Assembly (NCBI GenBank): GCA_019054805.1
Contig: JAHQIY010000004.1
Coordinates: 6,448,001 to 6,512,000, forward strand
Direction of reading: 5' to 3'
Source of the DNA: Brachionus manjavacas
Taxonomy: Eukaryota > Rotifera > Eurotatoria > Ploima > Brachionidae
DNA: 64,000 bases
Shown here: positions 13,453-23,774 of the stretch, piece by piece
Position numbering within the stretch: position 1 is the first letter of the stretch
How the letters are laid out: every line of letters starts with the position of its first letter
Notes under the pieces: generated by a model
Seen by the model: the letters and a program-made list of their open reading frames with translations, nothing else
Told to the model about the DNA's origin: nothing
Databases searched by the model: none
Position numbers and translations under genes: made by a program

Positions 13453-16400
13453 CCAATTTATCCAATTTCTAAGTCTCCGGTATAGATTGTGTAAAATTTT
13501 AGAATTAAACAATACAACGAAATTTTATTTTTATGTAAAATTTTATCTAGTTTTTTTTATTTGATTAAATTTTAAATTTTTTTTCGTATCAAAAATTGGT
13601 ATTTAACAAAATTAAGACTGATATGAAATGTTAATTTTTTTACTTTAATTTCTAACAAAAAAATTGTCCCATAATAGATTCTGTTAATTTTCTTGAGATT
13701 TTTATTTGTTACGATCTTTTCATAAATTAAAGTCTAAGCATATATTTTATCAGGGATTAAATTAAAATTTTTTATATAGTGTTTAAATTTTGTATATTTT
13801 TTTTTATAAGAATGAAATGAAATTTGAGATTTCTATTTTGTTTTTTTAATAAATTTTGGCAATCTGATTTTTCAATTCATTAAAAAAAATCTAGAATAGA
13901 CCTAATCGTAAAAATGCAAATCGACAGTCTCATTCGTAAACCCTCGAGCAGCATTATAATACCGATGTCCGACAAAATAAACAGTTTTTTTTTTTTAAGG
14001 CAAGTTAAAAATTAATTAAATCAAAAATTTCAAACACAATATAAGGTTTGATTTACAATGATTAAATTTAAAAAAAAAATTAATTAATCAATGAAATTTG
14101 CATTAAAGGTACAAATTTTTTACTAATCAAAAAATATAAATTTTCAAAAAGACGATTTTTAAAAATTTGGTATATTCAATCATGTTATCTTAAGTTTAGA
14201 ATGCAATCTTTAAAATACTAAACATTGAAAATATTGGGCATTTAAAAATTAATGACGTGACACCAAAAATTAATTTATGAAGTAGTTCCATTAATTGACT
14301 CGAAGAGCCATAAATTGAACATTTTCATTTACTAAGTATTTTGAACACATAGCCATGCTTGAATCAAAAATTCAAAATTTTAAAAATAAAAATTGATTAG
14401 AAATTGAAAAAAATAAAAGTATTGTAGTATTTGGGATTAGTGTAGTGTTCTTTAACTCAATTTTAAATCAATAAAAAAATTATCTGGGATAATTGTTGTT
14501 GGAAAGATACAAGTAGAAGTTAATTTTAAAAAATAACTACAACAGTTAACTAAATTTTATTTTAATTACTGTCTATTATACCCTTTATTTTATTTCAACA
14601 CCGAAAAAAGATGCAAAATAAGTCCTATTTGTCTTTTAATAGTTGCCAAGATTTTAAATGAAATTAAGATAAATTTGATTTTACAAACCATTTCTTAGTA
14701 AAAGAAATAATATTTTTAATTTTTAAATTAAAATTAAATTATTCGCTAAATGCATTGTTAATTAAAGATAAAATGTTAGATAAAGTTTAAGCTTCATTAA
14801 CCTCTTTCAAAAGAGTGTTAATTTAAAAAACAAAGAATTTTGAAGTGAAAAATTACTTTTATTAAATTTATCACCGAAACAAATTTCCTACCATTATAAT
14901 TTACATAAGTTAAATAAATTTAAATCAAATATTTTCCGAATGTTCAATTGAAATAATCTTACAAAAAAGATAATTTTATTCAATGCATTTTACCAAAAGT
15001 TAGATTCATTCTGCACAAAATTTCTATTACAAAATTTCTATTTGAGCTTTTAAATTCTTAAGAATTTTATTATACTTTATTTTATTTTAGATCAGTTCAT
15101 AGCTTTGGAAACTATCAAAATTATTTATGGCATCGAAATGATATATTTTTTCAGTGCTTCGATTGAAAGCTTCTCTTATATTTAAGTCTTATCTAATAGG
15201 AGCTGTTTTTTTTTTAAAAAGCATACCTTTCCTTTTATCAAATTTGCTTCAATTGAATTCATTAATTATTAGTATTTATTTCAGCTATTTTAATAATTCG
15301 AAAGCTGCTTGAAAATAAAAAGGTTAATTTAATTTAAATAAAATTTAAATTATAGATATTTTCTGTATAAAAAAATTGTACTTTTTTCATATCATGTATT
15401 TGAGATTTCAATTTTTCCAATTGATTTAATTGCATGCATTCTATTAAATAATATTCTAATTTGACATACAAGCTTAATTATGCCTTTAAAAAGGTGTTGC
15501 AAATATTGTGTAAAATTGGTCAAAGGATATCCCAATTGTCTTGATATTTTAATCAACATTGAGTTTTTAGATAGAAATTATAGAAGTGTCATTTATAAAT
15601 TTAAGCAATTTTTCAGCGAAGAAATAAAGCCAAGATTAAAAATTCAAAAATAGAAACCTATCATTTAAAAAAGACTCAAAATTATAAAAGAATTTCGAAA
15701 GAGAACCTAGATTAGAGGAATTGTTTAGAAAATTTATTCTTGAATTAAATTAATAGGAAAAAACTAGAATTATTAAGTTTAATTAATGAAAAGCTTAAAA
15801 AATCTAGTACTTTTTCAAGACTTTTTAATATTTGAAATATTTTGCATTATTGGTGTAGTATTTAATCCTTAATTTATTTTTTTAAGATTTTTGTTTAATA
15901 TTTAAAATATTTAGTTTATATTTAAATTTTTCGATTTTAAAGTTTTGAGAAATATTTAAATAAGCAACCAAAGATAAATAAAAAAACCTTTTAATTTTAA
16001 AAAAATTAAGAGATGCTATGTTTGTTCATTTTTATGGCAACTAATTCATTTATTTCAAATTAATTTCCAAAGTTTAGATTTGAATTTTTTAGATTTAAAA
16101 ATTTATCAACCGATATTCAAGTGAATTTTTTATTTGAATGGTGATCAATCACTAAGACAAATTCTATAAAGTAAGAAAATGTTTGCTCGTAAATTAAAAC
16201 AAATTAAAGCTAAATTTTTAATTTTGTAAGTCTAATTCTAATCAAAATTCAAAAATTAAATCCAAACAAAAAATAATTTAATGCCACAAATCATTTTGCT
16301 ATAGTTAGGCATATTAATTTTTGAGTCTAATAAATTCCATCAGACTCAATCAATCTCAATAATTTTTTGTCAAATAAAGACAAATAATTTCATTTTTTTT

Positions 16401-18126
16401 TAATTAACTGACTTTAAATTCCGAATATATTTAAATTATATACCTTAAGCTACTGTTTTTGACTTGGGGCACTATGCCAATCCAAAATTTAGTTAATTTT
16501 GATTGTTGAAGGTTGTAAGAAATTTTGAGTTTGAAAAAATTTTAATAACCGCTAGTCATTGAAAATACATTTTTAATTAAAATTAAAATAATCAAAGGTA
16601 CATTTAACAAAACTTCTTTATTATTTGATCTGAATAATGCTAGTTTTTAGCATGTTATTATAAGTGTGTTTTTGGTATATCATTAAGTTTTAATTTACGA
16701 TAAGAAATTGAAATGTTAAACGAAAAAGTCAAATCATTGTTAAATCTAAATAATCTTTTGTATTTGAAATTATTTAGTCATTATTTACTTACTTTCCTTT
16801 GTGTCATATATATATATATATATATGTATATACATTGAAAGTAAAAATGAATTTTTATTTTATTTTATCTAAAGTAGCAACAAGTATACAGATGTGATCA
16901 CAAAGTTAATGATAGTTATTTTATTAATTTATTTTGTTCTTTTAACTATCACTTGAAGCGACACAAGTTTTTAATTATTTTTAAAAATAATTCTAATAAT
17001 TAAATTCATGCCAGTATAAAAAAATATTGTTTAGCCTATAAATGTATTTTTGAAAGCAATTCCAGATATTAGCTCCATAATTAACTAAGTTAATTTTAGC
17101 ATAGTTTCTTTATTTTTTTAAATCAAAGTTAAAAAAATTTCAATGAAAACTATTTCAAACACTGAAAAGTAACGAACTAAAAAGCATCTGAATATTTTTT
17201 CTAAATTTTTGTCAAATTTTTGAAATAAATATAGTGTATCTTAATAAATATAGATATAAAAGTTTTAAAATACTTTGTGTATGTGTCAAATTTACAAAAA
17301 ATAAATTTATGTTTCAATAAGAAAATCAATTTTCATCAAGAGTAATATCCACTTCTTGCTCAATTCTAAACTTTAGTTTACCTTTAAGTATTCGATTATT
17401 AGTTGTTTTTTTAAATAGATTTGAGTTTCTAATAACATAATCTATTTTATTTTGGAAGTTAAAGACTCATTTCAGATAAATTTTTTTTACGAAATCAAAT
17501 TTAGTCTTTATGTTGACCATATACTTAAATTTAATTTAGCCAAAAAACAAAATTATAAGATTTGCGTTAAATTAGTTTTTATTTTAATTATAAGATCAAA
17601 AGCAGAGTTGGTCAAAAACCAAAGTCATGAATTAAAAGTCTATTTAAAAGCCAGTTGATTTTAGATATTATATTTAGTTTTTTGATTTCGATTTAAATTA
17701 TGTTAATTAACAATAAAAACAAGTTTTTTTTATCATCTCTTAAAAAAAACAAGTCAGAATAAAGTGTAGCCTTTTATTTAATTTAAAGTTCTTCAGAAAA
17801 TGAACTTGAATTTTTTTTCTGAAGTTAAGCTTTTAAATATGAATTAAAAGGTTCTTGGCTAGATGGAAAACGATATTTTTTGGATTTAAAAACGAAATCT
17901 TATGATTTTTAAGTTAGTTTATAAAATCATTTAACATATAAAGTTTTATAAGCTCTTTTTTGTTTTCATTAGAATTTATTTCAACTTTTAAAATAAATTA
18001 TTAATTTTTATTTTAATTTATACCATAACCTTTATTCTTAGTGGTGACTAATAAACTGCTAAATACAATTTAGCTTTATTTTATATACAATATAACATTC
18101 ATAGTCAATTATCATTACTTCTAGTA
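13453..18126. other. Gene-free AT-rich intergenic DNA
   Basis: No credible ORF or RNA gene was found. The crumbs 3' UTR must begin here. The rest is A/T-rich sequence with simple repeats, including the TA run at 16806-16835. Confidence 0.6.
16806..16835. repeat. (TA)n microsatellite
   Basis: An alternating AT run of about 20 bp is followed by an imperfect GTATATACAT extension. Its length probably varies between individuals. Confidence 0.85.
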
Positions 18127-18412
18127 CTACAGTCGTGTCGCGTTAATCCGAACTTTTTCGGAGTCAAGAAACATGGTTCGGATTAAATTTTTCGGATAAA
18201 AAAAACTTAAATTTTACAAAGATAAGAAACATTTTATTGACTAATGAAAAAATTACAAATTAAGTTAAATTTATTTGTTATTTCATAATTATTTATTTTT
18301 GAGTTATCGACGTAAAATTGACAAATTTGTTTTTTTTGTTGAACTTGTAGTTCATTTTTTTACCTTCTTTTTACCTAATTTTGTCTAACATTTTGTATGG
18401 TTCGAATAAAAA
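18127..18412. mobile_element. pogo/Tigger-like transposon terminus (relic)
   Basis: The segment opens CTACAGTCGTGTCGCG and then holds a perfect 11-bp inverted pair, TTAATCCGAAC (18143-18153) and GTTCGGATTAA (18176-18186). Terminal and subterminal repeats with CCGAA/TTCGG cores are typical of pogo/Tigger elements of the Tc1-mariner superfamily. A degenerate TGGTTCGAATAAAA lies near 18399. No transposase ORF is present, so this is a MITE or solo end at best. Confidence 0.42.
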
Positions 18413-20290
18413 AGAAATTAAATTTAAAAAATGAAAAAAATTTATTTTTTATTTTTTCTATATTTAGACAAGTTGAGTTCGTAAATACATGGTTTTATTT
18501 TTATTTTTCTCCTCGATAATACCAAACAAAGTTCCGTTTTAAGAACAGACATTTTCTTTTTTTGGAATTGAATTTGATAGTTTTCATTCAATTTTTCAAT
18601 TAATAAAAAGTAATTATTTTTTATTTGTTATTCTGTATCACTCTAATGCTCCTTAAGAATAAAAAAATTAAGTAAAAAAAATCTATTAAAATAAAAGCTT
18701 ATTGTTAATTTAATAGATTAATTTTTAAATTTTGCACTTTAATTTCGAAAAATTGAGTTAAAATAAAGTCATTTTGTTGTAATAAAAAAAATTTCCAAGA
18801 AAACTAGAGCTCTTTCAGAATAAATTTAAAAAAATAAACTAAAAATAAAAAATCAAATTCAAGTTAATAAAATAAGATAAAAACAAAAAATCAAAATAAA
18901 GTAATTAAGCTTAAAAAATTAAAAGTTTAGAATATATTTATTGGATTAGATTGTTACATGTGGCACATGTTTACAAAGTTCAAGTTTCAGGAAAAAAAGA
19001 GGAAATACATGTTCAGCATCAATTTTGATTTATAACCTTTTGATCGAGTTTAATAAATAATTTAATTAATTAATCAAATAAAATATTTAGTAACTATTCA
19101 ATTTGAGAACTGTATTTGAGAAAGTGTAATTTGAGAAATTTGAGAACTGAAAAATTTATTATTTTTTAATTTTTGATTTTATCATAAATTTTGTTAACAT
19201 ATGGTTATATTTGTAGTAGATTATATGCCGAGTACAAAAGCTTAAAATTATGATCAAAAGGCTATTTTGTTCAAATCAGTAATTAAAAATAGTATTGCAA
19301 TTGTTTGTCTATATAAGTCAGTTCTCTAACCAGATTCAGTCAATAAAAAATTTTTACGTTTATTTCTCGGTGCTTTTCCACGAGAGAGTAGGCGTTATGC
19401 TAAATATTTTTAGTATGTGCAAAAATTGTATTGTTTATTTTGGTATTTAAGTATCCTCCTAAAGACTGCTCCTAAATAATGGTACAAATTATAAACATTA
19501 TTTAATCAAAACTTTAATTACCCCTTTTTCCCATGCCTTTAAGATTTAATTAAATTTAATTAATTTTAAATGTGTTTTGGAAACTAAATCATTAAAAAAT
19601 ACACGAAAATTAAAAAATAATTGAATAAATATTTTTTTCTTTCTTCTTTATTTTCTTTAAGCCTCTTTTTCTCTATATTACGATTTCTTTGTTGTTTCTT
19701 TTCTATCTTTTTTGGAGGGTAGAAATGGCTACTCGTATTAAAAAATATAAATAAATATCATTAAATAAAACATTATAAGAAAACTTGTCTACTTCTTTAA
19801 ATTAAAATGTAAGGAACCACCAAAGCTCATAGGTCATAAAGGCTTTGATTTAGCTTTATAAAATTACAAATACTGCTTTAGTGAGAAAAAAAGTGGAAGT
19901 CATTCAGTTAATTTGCTTTCGATTAATAACCCATTTGACCGAATTACCCCTTTTTTCTGTGAATTTAGCCCAAATTTATTAAGCTTTTTTTTGCAAAATT
20001 TTATTTAACAATAATTTGAAATGCTTTTTTATTTTGCAATTATATTTATGATGATATTAGGGTCCTACTAAAAAACACCGACATCAGAATTTAAAAAAAT
20101 TCCTGATGCCTACTTATTTAACAAATCAAAAATATTTTTCAAAGTTTTAGCTAGTCATTTAGCTTAGAATATTCTGTTCTTTTTGAAATTAAAATATTTT
20201 TTTTCAAGGATTTTTATTTTTTCTGAAAATTGAAAATTTTACATTTTTTAAAAACCTGGACCCTAGTGACGCTGAATTTTATGCGACTTT
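18413..20290. other. Gene-free AT-rich DNA
   Basis: No ORF with protein-like content. There is a short imperfect palindrome at about 20077-20107 (CATCAGAATT against AATTCCTGATG). Confidence 0.5.
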
Positions 20291-20643
20291 AGAGAATTTC
20301 ACGAGCTTTCCAAAAATGTGTCTAGCTTTTGTTCGGAAATAATAATTTTTTTGATTTAGCAAAAAATTTTAAATAATTTAAAAAGTTTAATTTTGAATGC
20401 CATATTGAAAATACATTTTAATATTTTGTTTCATTAATCAAAAAATTAAAGAAGATATTTCAAATATTCAAATAAGTAAAAATATAATAAAGTTAAATAG
20501 TTAAATAAGGCCAAATTTTTTAAATTTATTTTTTCTATCGATTGCCTCTTTTTTGTCATCTACCGTAACATGTTTTTCCAATGATGAACTATTCTTTCTG
20601 GACAAAAACTAGGCAAATTTTTGGAAAGCTCGTGAAATTATCT
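20291..20643. mobile_element. Foldback/MITE-like element with ~50-bp inverted ends
   Basis: The left arm begins AGAGAATTTCACGAGCTTTC (20291-20310) and runs to about 20340. The right arm, about 20594-20643, is its reverse complement with a few mismatches (shared core AATTTCACGAGCTTTCCAAA). About 250 bp of non-coding DNA lies between. No transposase and no clear target-site duplication was found, so the family is unknown. Confidence 0.65.
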
Positions 20644-21480
20644 ACCATTATCATGTTGGTTAGGTGACCCTGTTAGGTTTAGTTACTTTATAATTAAGGA
20701 AAACTATGAAGCAAGACTGTTCACTTGAAAAGCGATTTTTTTAAATTCATCTAAATATTTGTTTATCTTGTTCTCTAGATTTTCATTTTTTCTTAAAAAA
20801 TGAAGAATGTGACCAAGTTGTCAGCAAATAAATGAATGTAGAGGCTGTGAAATTCATTTAAATTCGATCGTTTCAATTCAGAAAAATTTGAATAGCTTTT
20901 ATACTGAAAGAGATAATTTAGTTCTGTAACATGCTTAATGGTTTTTACTGTTTAAGGGAAATAAATAAACACAGAGAGAATTTTTATTCAATTTTATTTG
21001 GCTTCTATAGAAGCTGCATAGTTTTGGATTTATAATCATTAAAATTCAATAATTTAAAAAAAATATAAATAAAAAAAAATTAACAAGTCTATAAATAAAT
21101 TGAAAACTTATTTTTAAGAAAAAAAGAAAATAGAAAAAAAGGAGCACAATGCAAAAGAGAAATAAAAAATTTGTTAACAAACAAATAAAATTTATCAATA
21201 AATTAAACATTAAATTGGATTCAATTTTCTAATAGTATTTGAAAAAAAAATCTTTTAAACAAAACCCTTAAGCGGTTGTGAATTACATCAAAAAAAAAAT
21301 ATTTAACTTAACAAATAAATTTTGTATTTGAAAAAAATGTTAGCATTTTTGTATGTGTGTGTGTGTGTGTATATATGTGTGTGTTGAACGTTTGGCTTAA
21401 CTCAAAAACGAGACTATACAAAGCAATGATCAACATTTTAGACAAAGCCACTGAACCCTAAACGTTCCATATGTACAATT
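20644..21480. other. Non-coding DNA downstream of LDB
   Basis: This holds the presumed 3' UTR of the LDB gene on the minus strand, A/T runs, and a GT microsatellite at 21351-21384. No other gene is seen. Confidence 0.55.
21351..21384. repeat. (GT)n microsatellite
   Basis: A GT run with a short ATATAT interruption, about 100 bp beyond the LDB stop codon and probably within its 3' UTR. Confidence 0.85.
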
Positions 21481-23709
21481 CTAAAAATTAGACAAAAAAA
21501 TGCTCTTTTGCTGTTGCTGCTGCTGTTGTTGCTGAGTTTGCTGTTGATTTGACTGCGACTGATCGCCGCTGTTCAATTGAGCTTGCTTAGTGGACGCATT
21601 TTGTCCGGGCGACATAATTGCCGTGCCAGCACTATTGGCCACGCCAGCATTGGATGAATTGTAGAGCGAGTTGGGCGACACGGAGGCCGATGAGCTAGCG
21701 ATGGCGCTGGTGGACGTGCTTGTCGACGGTGCTTGTGGCGCTTGGTTCATCGCTCCGTTAGCAAGACCACTGTTGGTCACTGAAGGCGACTTGGATGACG
21801 AGGCCGAGCTGGCGTTGCCGGCACTGCCGTTCAGATTGAGATCAACCATTTGATTTTGAGAGGTGGGCGTCTTGGGTGCGCCGGCACTAGATGTGGATGG
21901 ACTGGGAGTGAGAGAGCGCGCATGCGGCTCGGCAAGAGTCGACGAACTAACAAAATGGGAGGTGGAGTGGGGCCGCGGCGGTATCATCTGCTGCTGATGC
22001 TGCTGATGCTGCTGCTGCCGCGACTCGTCGCCAAACGAGCCCGGCCTTTGCTGAACAAACTGAGATTGCTTCATGTTGGCCGCTTGATTCAACACCGAGT
22101 CGAATTGATTGTTTTCCAAGCGCGTGATCAAGCGTTCGTCCTCTTCGCCAAAATCGCCGCCCATCAAGCTCGGCTCGCCGACCACCATCACGTCGCCGAG
22201 CTGTGCCGGTGTCGCATAACCACTCTGGCCAAAGTTGAACACCGGAGACGACGATTGATTGAGAGCAGCAGCAGCAGCGGTGGCCGAGGCTGCGGCGCCT
22301 TTTTTTGTCTTGGCGTTTGTTTCTTTCTTGGGCTCGTTTGGCGATGAGTTCGGTGACGGCTTTCGTTTTCGTCTCTTTGACGACGACGACGACGAGGTTT
22401 TGGAAGCCTCGACAGGCGGCGCCGCTTTTTCACTCTTCACCACCGCTGTTGCCTCTTCGCTCTGCAGCATGCTCGAGCTGCGCTGAAAGTGCACGGGCGG
22501 GTTGCTCGGCTGGCCGATTGGGTGCCGGCCACTCATCCGTTGCATGGCCCACACCTTGAGACACTCACGGGGCGCTTGAGCGCTCATCTTGTGCCTAAGC
22601 ATCAGCTCCTGCATCGGCTCGAGCACACTGCAAATCTTCAAGTACTTGATGGTGCTCGGCACTAGGCCGGTTTTGGTTATGTTGGCGGACAGCTTGTCCA
22701 ACTGGTTGTTGTCTCGGAGGCCGCAGAACGCCGACCGAGGTATCAGCTCTTGGTGACGTTTGATGGCGAATGTGAAGTTTTTTATCTTTATGGTGTCGAG
22801 AATGAGCGAGCCAGGCGCTTGCGGCATGCTCGCCTCGAGCACACACTCGAGTATCAGCGTTCCTTCGACGCACAGCTTGGCGTACATGGGCCGGCCCATC
22901 TTGCAGTTCATCACGCACGCGTCCGACTCGTACACAATTATTTGCTGATGGGCGGCCGTGTTCGCAATGCTCAGTATGTGGCCGCGCAGTATCTGGAAGT
23001 TCAGCTCCATGCACTCGTCTTCGGAGAACGAGCGAAAAAAGCGCGGTATGAGAGCGCGCGACAACGAGTAGTTTTTGGTCACGTTTTCCTCTTGCACATT
23101 GCGGATGTTGAGTCGGGCGTTGTCGTCGAAAAATTCGTTCACAAACGAGTCGTACCACATGTGGCAGTGGTTGGGCTCGTGGTGAGGATGCCGCGATGGC
23201 ACGAGCAGATTATCGGTGCGGCTGGCAAGTCGTCTGTTCATTTCGTACACTCGAAATTCTGGCTGAAGTTGAATGGGCAGGTTGATGAGCTGTGGCGGTG
23301 GTGGCGGAGGCGGCTGCGCTTGAGGATGCGCTTGGGGATGCGGCTGGGGCGCCCCGTGTCCCTGGTATTGATGGTGAGCTGGAGCAGGCGGAATTTGACT
23401 GGCCATAGGACCGAATTGCGAATGCATGAATTGAGGAGGATGGTGGCCGAAGTTGGCCTGGCTCATGGCGTTTCTTGCCACCATGGGGTTCATTGGGGAC
23501 ACGATTGGTGACTGCGGCTGGCCAGGCGGCGGCATTTGCTGGTGTGGTGTGGCCGGATTTGAGTTGTTCTGGCTACTGCCTCGCTGGTTGCTGAATTGCT
23601 GGTACTGTGCCTGCTGCTGTTGGCCCATGGACCATTGTTGTTGTGCAAAATTCGACTGCTGGTTCACTATTGGCGATTGGGGTGGCATTGTCGGCTGCTG
23701 CTCAGGCAT
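21481..23709 (-). CDS. LDB: LIM domain-binding protein (LDB/Chip/NLI)
   Basis: A 742-aa ORF, against ~375-410 aa for vertebrate LDB1. LDB proteins are nuclear adaptors: they self-dimerise and tether LIM-homeodomain and LMO factors to enhancers. The order seen is a Q/P-rich N-terminus (aa 1-~148), the dimerisation domain from FRVYEMNRRL (~150) through ALIPRFFRSF and LEPMQELMLRHKM to ~392, the nuclear localisation signal SKRRKRK (~445), and the LIM-interaction domain DVMVVGEPSLMGG then EEDERLITRLENNQFD (~505-538), nearly identical to known LDBs. The long C-terminus is S/Q-rich and ends after a poly-Q. The dimerisation domain carries lineage insertions. The frame stays open upstream to a T-rich tract ending AG at 23775-23776, so a 5' exon may add residues before this ATG. 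The coding DNA is GC-rich, unlike all neighbours. Confidence 0.93.
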   Translation of the reverse strand: MPEQQPTMPPQSPIVNQQSNFAQQQWSMGQQQQAQYQQFSNQRGSSQNNSNPATPHQQMPPPGQPQSPIVSPMNPMVARNAMSQANFGHHPPQFMHSQFGPMASQIPPAPAHHQYQGHGAPQPHPQAHPQAQPPPPPPPQLINLPIQLQPEFRVYEMNRRLASRTDNLLVPSRHPHHEPNHCHMWYDSFVNEFFDDNARLNIRNVQEENVTKNYSLSRALIPRFFRSFSEDECMELNFQILRGHILSIANTAAHQQIIVYESDACVMNCKMGRPMYAKLCVEGTLILECVLEASMPQAPGSLILDTIKIKNFTFAIKRHQELIPRSAFCGLRDNNQLDKLSANITKTGLVPSTIKYLKICSVLEPMQELMLRHKMSAQAPRECLKVWAMQRMSGRHPIGQPSNPPVHFQRSSSMLQSEEATAVVKSEKAAPPVEASKTSSSSSSKRRKRKPSPNSSPNEPKKETNAKTKKGAAASATAAAAALNQSSSPVFNFGQSGYATPAQLGDVMVVGEPSLMGGDFGEEDERLITRLENNQFDSVLNQAANMKQSQFVQQRPGSFGDESRQQQHQQHQQQMIPPRPHSTSHFVSSSTLAEPHARSLTPSPSTSSAGAPKTPTSQNQMVDLNLNGSAGNASSASSSKSPSVTNSGLANGAMNQAPQAPSTSTSTSAIASSSASVSPNSLYNSSNAGVANSAGTAIMSPGQNASTKQAQLNSGDQSQSNQQQTQQQQQQQQQKSIFLSNF

Positions 23710-23774
23710 TATGTTATGATTTGCCTGGCTTTGGTTGGATACAGGCGGCCCCTGAACAGGGTCCCCTTTATTTT

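Noticed and set aside
22750..23511. A 253-codon plus-strand ORF and several shorter ones over the LDB gene
   Set aside because: They are antisense shadows of the GC-rich LDB frame, whose protein has strong family motifs; the shadow translations are Arg/His-rich with no domain.
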